Part shown: positions 1 through 5,599 of the stretch, one piece after another | Layout: every line of letters begins with the position of its first letter | Position numbering within the stretch: position 1 is the first letter of the stretch | From: Vibrio tasmaniensis 1F-187 | GTDB lineage: Bacteria; Pseudomonadota; Gammaproteobacteria; Enterobacterales; Vibrionaceae | Assembly (NCBI RefSeq): GCF_000272405.2 | Contig: NZ_AJZM02000435.1 | Location: 1 to 9,003 of the forward strand | Direction of reading: 5' to 3' | DNA length: 9,003 nt | Position numbers and translations under genes: made by a program | Notes under the pieces: generated by a model | The model's database searches: none | What the model saw: the letters and a program-made list of their open reading frames with translations, nothing else | Told to the model about the DNA's origin: nothing

Positions 1-55
1 TTTTGCGGAGGTTTTCAAATGTGAATCTGGGTCTCAGTAATGAGATAAGTTTCGA

Positions 56-1255
56 TTAAGGCTTTAACTTTATAAAATCATCAGTGTTAAGTTTCTCTTT
101 ATAGTCTACCGATGGTTGAGCAAAACCGTTCAACTGTAAAAACTCTTCTTTAAAACCTTGATAGTCACCGATTGATTGGAAGTTGTTTTCATCCATAGCT
201 TCAAGTAGTTCAGTCACATGAGCTTGGGTTTCTGGGTCGAGTTCCCATTCATCCATCCGAATTAGGCGCTCGCCATCAAGTGGTACTTTGGTTTGTCCAT
301 ACAGCTTACTGCTGAATAAGCGTTGCATTTGTTGGATACAACCTTCGTGGGTCTCTTTTTCTTTCATCACTCTATATAAAGCGAGTAGGTAAGGGCTTAG
401 CCCCGGAATGAACACACTCGCTTTGGTCACTAATGCTTTACACACGGTCGCGTAAGCATTACCACCAAAGTTTGCTAGTTCAAGGTTAAGTGCGTGACTG
501 GTTTGATGAAGGTCTATTTTAGCGCGGCCCAAAGTACCGTCTAAGTAGATAGGGTGCGTGACTTCTGGACCAACGTAAGAAAAAGCAATGGTTTTGCAAC
601 CTGGGGCAATAGATTCAGCATTGATCAGCTCATCTATCCACTGTTCCCAATCTTCGCCGCCCATGACTTTGAGTGTGCTTTCGGCTTCTTCTTCCGTTGC
701 AGCATCAAGTGTGTTGGTCACCCAGTTGTCGTGTTCTAGGGAGATAGTCGCACCAGTCACGCTTTCACCGATTGGCTTAATGGCAGAGCGCCAGAATTCT
801 TCGGTATTTGGTTTGGGTCTTACGCCAGCGGCTAAGCTGTAGATAATCAGATCCACTTCACCTTCGAAGTAGGTTTCAATGGCTTCGACAACTTGTGAAC
901 GTGTTTCTTGTGAAAATGCGTCGCCAACAATGTTGATAGCAGTGCGTTGCTCTCGTTCGGCTTCTTTTTTGAAATAGATGTTGTTGTACCAACCAGCGCT
1001 GCCTAGGGATTTTTCGTTAGGACCGCGCTCGAATGAGACGCCGATGGTGTCAGCTTTTGCACCGCCAAAGGTAAGGGCAATGCGAGCGGCAAGGCCAAAG
1101 CCAGAGGAAGCACCGATAATCAGTACTCGCTTAGGGCCATCTTTGATCTGCGGCGCACTCTTAACAAACTTGATTTGTTGCTTTACGGCTTCTTGACAGC
1201 CTAGAGGGTGAGCGCTTTTGGCTACCACACCCTTGATAATAGGTTCGATCAGCAT
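56..1255 (-). CDS. fabV: trans-2-enoyl-ACP (CoA) reductase FabV, NADH-dependent
   Basis: FabV catalyses the last step of each fatty-acid elongation cycle, reducing enoyl-ACP with NADH in the cytosol; the family is known for insensitivity to triclosan. The 399-aa product matches the usual family length of about 400. Visible hallmarks are the nucleotide-binding GASSGFGLAAR at 48-58, an acidic residue (E76) closing the next strand as expected for NADH preference, and the catalytic Y-x8-K pair Y237/K246 within YLDGTLGRAK. GWYN (88-91) and the WELD segment (337-340) also fit the family. The start is supported by AAGG at 1262-1265, six bases upstream of the ATG. It lies 81 bp downstream of tesA on the same strand, with no clear terminator or strong promoter between, so co-transcription is plausible. 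The N-terminus (VVAKSAHP) resembles the second FabV paralogue that I recall from several vibrios (FabV2); that paralogue call is less certain than the family. Confidence 0.95.
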   Translation of the reverse strand: MLIEPIIKGVVAKSAHPLGCQEAVKQQIKFVKSAPQIKDGPKRVLIIGASSGFGLAARIALTFGGAKADTIGVSFERGPNEKSLGSAGWYNNIYFKKEAEREQRTAINIVGDAFSQETRSQVVEAIETYFEGEVDLIIYSLAAGVRPKPNTEEFWRSAIKPIGESVTGATISLEHDNWVTNTLDAATEEEAESTLKVMGGEDWEQWIDELINAESIAPGCKTIAFSYVGPEVTHPIYLDGTLGRAKIDLHQTSHALNLELANFGGNAYATVCKALVTKASVFIPGLSPYLLALYRVMKEKETHEGCIQQMQRLFSSKLYGQTKVPLDGERLIRMDEWELDPETQAHVTELLEAMDENNFQSIGDYQGFKEEFLQLNGFAQPSVDYKEKLNTDDFIKLKP

Positions 1256-1336
1256 AAATAACCTTACAGTTAACGGTGATATGCACTCAGGCTAACGTAA
1301 AGCTGTGTAAAATTTATTGAGCTAGACCATTAAAAC

Positions 1337-1954
1337 CTAAAGATACTGATATAATTCTTTGGCGACAAATTCAGCAATCCAAGGCTGAGCTTCTGGTTTT
1401 GGATGCAGTCCATCGTTCATCATCCACTCCGGTTTGAGGATGATATGCTCTAGAAAAAACGGTAAAAGTGGCACGCTTTGTTGATCAGCAAGCGCTGCAA
1501 AGACGTATTCAAACTGCTGGTTGTAACGCTTACCGTAATTCGGTGGGATTTTAATCTTCATCATAATAGGTTTCGCGCCCGCAGCTTTTATCTGCTTAAT
1601 GATTTGATCAAGGTTCGCAGACATCAGCTTAGGTGGGAATCCACGAAGACCATCATTCGCACCGAGTTCGATAAGAACAGTGTCTGGGGCGTGTTCTTCA
1701 AGCAATTGTGGTAAACGAGCTAAGCCATTGCCAGTTGTGTCACCAGAAATACTTCCGTTGACCACGGTTACCGTTTTGTCATGCTTTGCTAACGCGTCTG
1801 GTAACAGGCTTGGCCAACTCTGTTTGATGTCCATGTTATAACCAGCACTCAGGCTATCACCAAGCACCAGTAACTTAGAATCTAACTCGGTATCTTGAGC
1901 CAAAGAAGCGGTTGAAAATATAATTAAGAATAAAAAGGAAATTAGTCGAGTCAT
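1337..1954 (-). CDS. tesA: TesA: periplasmic acyl-CoA thioesterase I / lysophospholipase L1 / arylesterase
   Basis: SGNH-family hydrolase of the TAP/TesA type, which cleaves acyl thioesters and lysophospholipids in the periplasm. Using the start at 1954 the product is 205 aa. It begins with a signal peptide: MTR, then a hydrophobic core at about residues 4-15, and likely cleavage after SLA (A19|Q20). The four SGNH blocks are present: GDSL with nucleophile S34, G71 in NGSISGDTTGNG, N100 in GAND, and D181/H184 in DGLHP. The frame stays open to 1990, but those 12 extra codons would put a non-signal stretch before the signal peptide and lie over ybbA. The 1954 start has only a weak GGA ribosome-binding site (1962-1964); ATGs at 1966 and 1969 remain possible. 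It is divergent from ybbA, as in E. coli, and is followed by fabV on the same strand. Confidence 0.94.
   Translation of the reverse strand: MTRLISFLFLIIFSTASLAQDTELDSKLLVLGDSLSAGYNMDIKQSWPSLLPDALAKHDKTVTVVNGSISGDTTGNGLARLPQLLEEHAPDTVLIELGANDGLRGFPPKLMSANLDQIIKQIKAAGAKPIMMKIKIPPNYGKRYNQQFEYVFAALADQQSVPLLPFFLEHIILKPEWMMNDGLHPKPEAQPWIAEFVAKELYQYL
1895..1924 (+). promoter_or_regulatory. Sigma-70-like promoter for ybbA-ybbP inside tesA
   Basis: TTGAGC at 1895-1900, an 18-bp spacer, and a perfect TATAAT at 1919-1924. Initiation near 1931 would give a leader of about 22 nt carrying AAGGAA at 1935-1940, 12 nt before the ybbA ATG. The element lies entirely in the codons for the TesA signal peptide and first mature residues, so the two genes share this DNA. 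Seen by eye only; no expression data. Confidence 0.6.
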
Positions 1955-2627
1955 GCATACATCCATCATAAAAGCAGAAGCTGTTTCCAAGACAGTGTCT
2001 ACTAATCAAGAACATTTAACAATCTTAGAGCATGTTGATATCGATATTCGTGAGGGTGAAACGGTTGCGATTGTCGGTACTTCAGGTGCGGGTAAATCCA
2101 CGTTAATGACACTGCTTGCAGGGCTCGATGTGCCAACTTCTGGCGAAATCAGTTTGTTAGGCCAACCTCTATCACAGCTTGATGACGAAGCGAGAGCCAA
2201 AATCCGCAGTGAATCCGTTGGGTTTGTTTTCCAAAGCTTCTTATTGATCCCAAGCCTTTCTGCCCTGCAAAACGTCACGTTGCCTTGTTTGTTGAAAGGT
2301 GAAGACGAAGACATCGAACGTGCGACGGCTTTGCTTGAATCAGTCGGCTTGAAAGACAGGCTTGATCACTTGCCGTCTCAACTGTCCGGTGGTGAACAAC
2401 AAAGGGTAGCATTGGCTCGTGCGTTTATGATTAAGCCTAAAATTTTGTTCGCCGATGAACCAACGGGCAACCTAGACCAACAAACGGCAGCGAAAATCGT
2501 CGAGCTGTTGTTCGAACTTAATTCATCGCACGGCACCACGCTTGTTCTCGTCACGCACGACCCTAAACTCGCACAGCGTTGCCAGCGAACCTTGAAAATG
2601 CATGTCGGTCACATAGAGGAAGTGTAA
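1953..2627 (+). CDS. ybbA: ABC transporter ATP-binding protein YbbA (LolD/MacB-type)
   Basis: Cytosolic ATPase subunit, 224 aa, of the LolD/MacB/FtsE class that powers FtsX-type permeases. All ABC motifs are present: Walker A GTSGAGKST (42-50), Q-loop Q94 in VFQSF, signature LSGGE (144-148), Walker B ILFADE (164-169, catalytic E169), D-loop just after, and H-loop H202 in THD. The stretches GFVFQSF and FADEPTGNLD closely resemble recalled E. coli YbbA. The start ATG shares two bases with the tesA start on the other strand; AAGGAA lies 12 nt upstream, slightly far but the best candidate. Its partner permease begins one base after the stop codon, so the two form a translationally linked pair. 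The substrate is not known from sequence; the adjacent tesA suggests, but does not show, a lipid or envelope role. Confidence 0.95.
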   Translation: MHTSIIKAEAVSKTVSTNQEHLTILEHVDIDIREGETVAIVGTSGAGKSTLMTLLAGLDVPTSGEISLLGQPLSQLDDEARAKIRSESVGFVFQSFLLIPSLSALQNVTLPCLLKGEDEDIERATALLESVGLKDRLDHLPSQLSGGEQQRVALARAFMIKPKILFADEPTGNLDQQTAAKIVELLFELNSSHGTTLVLVTHDPKLAQRCQRTLKMHVGHIEEV

Positions 2628-2631
2628 ATTG
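2617..2631 (+). promoter_or_regulatory. Ribosome-binding site deciding the TTG start of ybbP
   Basis: AGGA at 2617-2620 (within AGAGGAAG) lies 8 nt before TTG 2629-2631. The ybbA stop TAA (2625-2627) falls between them, so the site sits in the last ybbA codons. No in-frame ATG exists until residue 48, after the first membrane helix, so the TTG is needed to include that helix. Confidence 0.75.
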
Positions 2632-5067
2632 AATTCATCACACGGACTGAACAAACGACTGTTTTCATGGAGCATCGAAGAGATTCGACATGGTCAGCTA
2701 TGGCCGGTATCCATCGCTCTAACGCTCATTATAGCTTGTGTGTTCGCGCTTTCAGCTTTAGCTGAGCGTATGGAACAAGTGATCGTAAAGCAGGGCAAAG
2801 ATGCGTTAACCGCCGACAGTGTATTTGTATCGGCAAACCCAATCCCCCAACCTTTATTAGACCTGACTCAGGTTGAACAGTTAGAAAGCTCTCAGTTAAC
2901 TCGCTTCTCAACCATGGCATTCAGTGATAACTCGATGCAGTTGGTTACTGTTAAAGCCGTAGAGAGCAATTACCCTTTACGCGGTGAAATGATACTGGAA
3001 GGCGCAGATAACGCGGCAAGCAATCATGTTGAACCGGGGGAATTGTGGCTTGATGAGCGTATATTTGCTCAGCTAGAAGTTGAGATAGGTGACAATGTCA
3101 CGATAGGCGATGCCGATTTAACAATCACAGGGCGTATCGCTCAAGAACCGGGCCTGAGTTTTAACCCTTTCCAACAAATGCCCGCAGTGCTGATTCATAC
3201 AAGTGGCATCGATGCCACTGGCGCTATTCAACCTGGCAGCCGTGTTAGCTTTAGATTGTTTTTAAATGGTGATGAATCGAAACTCAAAGCAGCACAAGAC
3301 AGTATCGAACTGACACCAAGTGATCGCTGGCGTACACAAGACTCAGCCAGTCGTACCAACGAGATGTTCGAAAGTACGACTCAATACTTATCGCTAACGG
3401 TTGCTATCGTTGTGATCATGGCTGCGACCACTTTGGTACTCACTTGCCAACATTATGTTGCGAGTCGTCGTAAAACCATTGCGATGCTTAAGAGTTTAGG
3501 TGCGAGCAAGCAGTGGATCGTTAAATGGTTGTCTGTACAGGTGTCTCTGTTGGTGGTTATCGGTGCAGTACTGGGAATTACCATCGGTATCGGCTTAGAA
3601 TTTTTGCTTCGTATACCTCTGGGCGACTTATTACCAACACCACTTCCTAGCTATGGTATTGAACCTGTCATTTTGGCGATTTTATCAAGCATTCTCATTG
3701 GTGTGCCTGCTCTTGGTATTCCGTTAATTGGCTTGGTAAGCACTTCGGCAATCAGCGTGATTCAATCAAGTCACCAGTCTAATGAAAGCTACAAGAAATA
3801 CCTGTTGTTGCTAGTACCTATTATTCCAATGATGCTGATGTACGGTGACAATCTGTTGGTATGGATAGTTCTAGCGGGTATCGCTTGCCTGTTCTTAGTA
3901 CTCGCGATTGTCAGTACGTTTGTTCTGCGTTTGGTGGGTCAACTGCCGACGTCGACATCTATGCGCTTGGCATTGAGCCGAATTAATCGCACACCATTAG
4001 CAACAGGGATTCAATTTGGTTCTTTAGCGCTGTCTTTGATGCTGTTATCGATCATATGGCTAGTGAGAAGTGACTTGTTGTCAGATTGGCAGCAAACTTT
4101 GCCCGAGAACGCACCTAATGCGTTTGCGCTGAATATTGCGAGCTATGAGAAAGACAGTTATCTCGAGACGATTGATGCAAACGAAGTAGAGCGTACTCAA
4201 GCGTTTCCAATTATACGAGGAAGGCTCACAACCATTAACGGCGTTGAGGCGGCGAAATACAGCGAGACCTCAGAAGAAACAGATGCACTAAGTCGCGAGA
4301 TCAACTTCACTTGGGGAGATAGCCTGCCTGAGTACAATGAAGTATTAGAAGGCAGCTGGACACAAGAGCAGGGCGTATCTGTGGAATCCGATGTCGCAGA
4401 GCAACTTGGTTTGAAAATTGGCGATGATCTTTCATTCACAATCAACAGCCAGAACGTCTCTGCCAAGGTGAACAGCATCCGAAAAGTAGAATGGCGTGAA
4501 ATGAAGCCAAACTTCTATTTCATTTTTACTCCCGATGTTTTAAGCGCTATTCCTTCTACTTGGTTGGTGAGCTTCAGATTAGAAGAGCAACACAACCAAA
4601 TGCTCAACGAATTATCTCGAAATCACCCGACCGTGAGTTTGATGGACATTCGTAAAATGGGTAGCAAGATCCAAGAGTTGCTCAAACAGATTGTTTGGTC
4701 GATAACCGTACTTGCCGCGTTAGGTGTAGTGGCGGGGCTATTGCTTATCTTCACTCTGTTGCGACTGAGCTTATCTCAAAGACAACAAGAGATACGCTTG
4801 TACCGAACCTTAGGCGCGAGTAAGAAGCGTATTCTCAACACTATTTGGTGTGAATACGGGGTGATGGCGTTAGTAGCTGGCTCAATTGCTGCGCTAGGTT
4901 CTGAACTCAGTGTTGCAGGGGTAATGAACTTTGGCTTTGAGTTAGAACCTTCACTCCACCCAATACTGTGGATAGCGCTACCCGTGCTGACGTTTATCAC
5001 ATTGGCCGCGGTAGTGAATAGCTTAATCAAACGTTTGTTGGCACCAGTAAACAAGGATTTTGGTTAG
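2629..5067 (+). CDS. ybbP: YbbP-type ABC transporter permease (two FtsX domains, LolC/E-MacB superfamily)
   Basis: Inner-membrane permease partner of YbbA, 812 aa against about 804 in E. coli YbbP, starting at TTG. Topology by eye is ten membrane segments: about 25-45, then a large extracytoplasmic domain (46-250), 252-274, 301-323, 345-370, 389-405, 409-435, 460-480, a second extracytoplasmic domain (481-687), 688-711, 740-760 and 779-799. Each half has the FtsX-type coupling segment on its cytoplasmic side: TIAMLKSLGASKQWI (283-297) and EIRLYRTLGASKKRI (721-735), showing the internal duplication. Segments such as FNPFQ (178-182), QPGSRV (201-206) and KPNFYFIF (626-633) match recalled E. coli YbbP. 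Family members with two large periplasmic domains move lipids or lipoproteins, or transmit force, rather than import small solutes; the cargo here is unknown. The stop codon lies inside a 9-bp hairpin. Confidence 0.93.
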   Translation: MNSSHGLNKRLFSWSIEEIRHGQLWPVSIALTLIIACVFALSALAERMEQVIVKQGKDALTADSVFVSANPIPQPLLDLTQVEQLESSQLTRFSTMAFSDNSMQLVTVKAVESNYPLRGEMILEGADNAASNHVEPGELWLDERIFAQLEVEIGDNVTIGDADLTITGRIAQEPGLSFNPFQQMPAVLIHTSGIDATGAIQPGSRVSFRLFLNGDESKLKAAQDSIELTPSDRWRTQDSASRTNEMFESTTQYLSLTVAIVVIMAATTLVLTCQHYVASRRKTIAMLKSLGASKQWIVKWLSVQVSLLVVIGAVLGITIGIGLEFLLRIPLGDLLPTPLPSYGIEPVILAILSSILIGVPALGIPLIGLVSTSAISVIQSSHQSNESYKKYLLLLVPIIPMMLMYGDNLLVWIVLAGIACLFLVLAIVSTFVLRLVGQLPTSTSMRLALSRINRTPLATGIQFGSLALSLMLLSIIWLVRSDLLSDWQQTLPENAPNAFALNIASYEKDSYLETIDANEVERTQAFPIIRGRLTTINGVEAAKYSETSEETDALSREINFTWGDSLPEYNEVLEGSWTQEQGVSVESDVAEQLGLKIGDDLSFTINSQNVSAKVNSIRKVEWREMKPNFYFIFTPDVLSAIPSTWLVSFRLEEQHNQMLNELSRNHPTVSLMDIRKMGSKIQELLKQIVWSITVLAALGVVAGLLLIFTLLRLSLSQRQQEIRLYRTLGASKKRILNTIWCEYGVMALVAGSIAALGSELSVAGVMNFGFELEPSLHPILWIALPVLTFITLAAVVNSLIKRLLAPVNKDFG

Positions 5068-5089
5068 TCGCTAGCAAGATCTAACCAAA
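5059..5089 (+). other. Hairpin spanning the ybbP stop codon
   Basis: TTTGGTTAG (5059-5067) and CTAACCAAA (5081-5089) are perfect reverse complements, with a 13-nt loop holding GCTAGC. The stop TAG is the end of the left arm. No T-run follows, so it is not a classical terminator by itself; it may protect the mRNA 3' end or act together with the next inverted repeat. Confidence 0.6.
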
Positions 5090-5093
5090 TGCT

Positions 5094-5169
5094 TAAAACG
5101 GTCTAAAAGTGACATTACTTATACTTAGTCGTTCACTATTTATAAGACGTCTCTTTAGACCGCTTTTTA
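5094..5169. terminator. Long inverted-repeat terminator after ybbP, possibly bidirectional
   Basis: CGGTCTAAA (5099-5107) pairs perfectly with TTTAGACCG (5154-5162), and flanking TAAAA (5094-5098) can pair with TTTTA (5165-5169) past one bulged C. A run CTTTTTATTT follows on the plus strand, and TTTTAAG follows on the minus strand. The 46-nt interior is itself structured: AGTGA (5108-5112) pairs with TCACT (5133-5137), and AGACGTCT (5145-5152) is a palindrome. It is larger than an ordinary hairpin terminator, so termination is likely but not certain. Confidence 0.6.
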
Positions 5170-5243
5170 TTTGACCAATGCGTAGCACAAGTTACGAACA
5201 TCGCACCTTAATTTCCCAATTTTTTAGTATTTTTTAAAACTAA

Positions 5244-5305
5244 TTGCGCAATAATGCCGATTTAATGAACAGCGGTTAGTCCCTGTAAACAAAGGGTTTG
5301 CGCAA
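5244..5305. repeat. Two copies of the palindrome TTGCGCAA, 54 bp apart
   Basis: TTGCGCAA occurs at 5244-5251 and 5298-5305. Each copy is self-complementary, and the 54-bp distance is about five helical turns, the geometry expected of paired operator sites on one DNA face. No known regulator is assigned. Confidence 0.5.
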
Positions 5306-5318
5306 CTTAGCAAGAACG

Positions 5319-5363
5319 TTATCAACAGTTATCCACAAAAACGGTGGATAACTTTAGGGATAA
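5319..5363. promoter_or_regulatory. Cluster of DnaA-box-like sequences
   Basis: TTATCCACA at 5329-5337 is the perfect DnaA box. TTATCAACA at 5319-5327 (8/9) is in tandem with it, one base apart, giving a 10-bp period. GGTGGATAA at 5343-5351 is an 8/9 box on the opposite strand (TTATCCACC). A weaker TAGGGATAA (5355-5363, 7/9 on the minus strand) follows. The central pair forms a perfect 10-bp inverted repeat, AGTTATCCAC (5327-5336) and GTGGATAACT (5344-5353). Sequence match is direct; binding by DnaA is inference. Confidence 0.55.
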
Positions 5364-5407
5364 GTTAACATCTATGTTTTAAGAGTACTGAGGCAGCCTT
5401 TATGTGG

Positions 5408-5442
5408 CGTCACTTAGGACAAATGTGACGGTTATAATAACC
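5408..5442 (+). promoter_or_regulatory. Adjacent inverted repeats, the second centred on a TATAAT
   Basis: CGTCAC (5408-5413) pairs with GTGACG (5425-5430). Directly joined to it, GGTTAT-A-ATAACC (5430-5442) is a perfect 13-bp palindrome enclosing TATAAT (5433-5438). If that is a -10 element, its -35 region is poor (TCACTT or similar), so it would need an activator, or the palindrome is an operator over the promoter. This is about 160 bp upstream of the oxidoreductase start. Confidence 0.35.
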
Positions 5443-5448
5443 TTTAAA

Positions 5449-5470
5449 ACTCAATCTGGAGTTATTGAGT
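5449..5470 (+). other. Inverted repeat with an alternative pairing
   Basis: ACTCAAT (5449-5455) pairs with ATTGAGT (5464-5470) across 8 nt. The left arm can instead pair as AACTC (5448-5452) with GAGTT (5459-5463), so the two folds exclude each other. A run of six T (5487-5492) follows 16 nt later, too far for a standard terminator. Confidence 0.35.
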
Positions 5471-5495
5471 CAAGAGATTATTTAGGTTTTTTACA

Positions 5496-5519
5496 TAGAT
5501 ATTAAATACTGCCTATCTA
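5496..5519 (+). other. 6-bp inverted repeat in the leader region
   Basis: TAGATA (5496-5501) and TATCTA (5514-5519) are reverse complements around a 12-nt A/T-rich spacer. It may be an operator or chance; short A/T-rich repeats of this size are not rare. Confidence 0.25.
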
Positions 5520-5561
5520 AGACCTTGATAAAAATGTGTTTTAATTCGTAGCAGAACAAAA

Positions 5562-5591
5562 GTAGAATAGCGGCAGTTAATCATATTCTAC
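5562..5591 (+). promoter_or_regulatory. Perfect 8-bp hairpin or operator just before the oxidoreductase start
   Basis: GTAGAATA (5562-5569) and TATTCTAC (5584-5591) are exact reverse complements with a 14-nt loop; the right arm ends 8 nt before the ATG at 5600. The left arm contains TAGAAT (5563-5568), the best -10 candidate near the gene, with a weak TTTAAT (5540-5545) 17 bp upstream. It could be an operator over the promoter, or, if transcribed, a hairpin covering the ribosome-binding region, where no good Shine-Dalgarno is seen. Confidence 0.45.
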
Positions 5592-5599
5592 AGAACACG

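Larger units (their letters stand above)
5068..5599. other. 532-bp intergenic region rich in inverted repeats
   Basis: No convincing protein gene is visible on either strand. From left to right it holds the end of the stop-codon hairpin, a long terminator-like inverted repeat, an A/T-rich stretch (5210-5245), two TTGCGCAA palindromes, the DnaA-box-like cluster, a possible 8-codon ORF (5402-5428), four more inverted repeats, and the start-proximal hairpin of the next gene. No GATC occurs between 5170 and 5599, which argues against a classical enteric-type oriC. The length and density of symmetry suggest regulation or a structured transcript. Confidence 0.7.

Noticed and set aside
7..24. GGAGG followed by ATG-TGA on the plus strand at the left edge
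   Set aside because: A start codon followed at once by a stop encodes nothing; it may be the tail of a convergent gene ending at 24, but too little sequence is present to tell.
32..45. Short hairpin TCTCA/TGAGA after fabV as a terminator
   Set aside because: Five base pairs, a 4-nt loop and no T-run in the fabV direction; too weak to call.
1955..1990. Longer TesA with 12 extra N-terminal codons
   Set aside because: It would place residues before a well-formed signal peptide and has no better ribosome-binding site; the 1954 start is preferred.
4197..5054. Open frames on the minus strand within ybbP
   Set aside because: They overlap a clearly coding, motif-rich permease and resemble no known protein; they are shadows of the real frame.
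5145..5152. Perfect met box (AGACGTCT), the MetJ operator unit
   Set aside because: MetJ needs at least two adjacent boxes; the neighbouring 8-mers do not match, and the site lies inside the terminator-like structure, not before a methionine gene.
5210..5363. Replication origin (A/T-rich stretch plus DnaA boxes)
   Set aside because: No GATC sites from 5170 to 5599, no mnmG/mioC, dnaA, rctB or parAB nearby, and only three or four boxes; a non-origin DnaA site is more likely.
5421..5442. CRP-like site beginning AAATGTGA
   Set aside because: Only the left half matches; the right half is far from TCACATTT.
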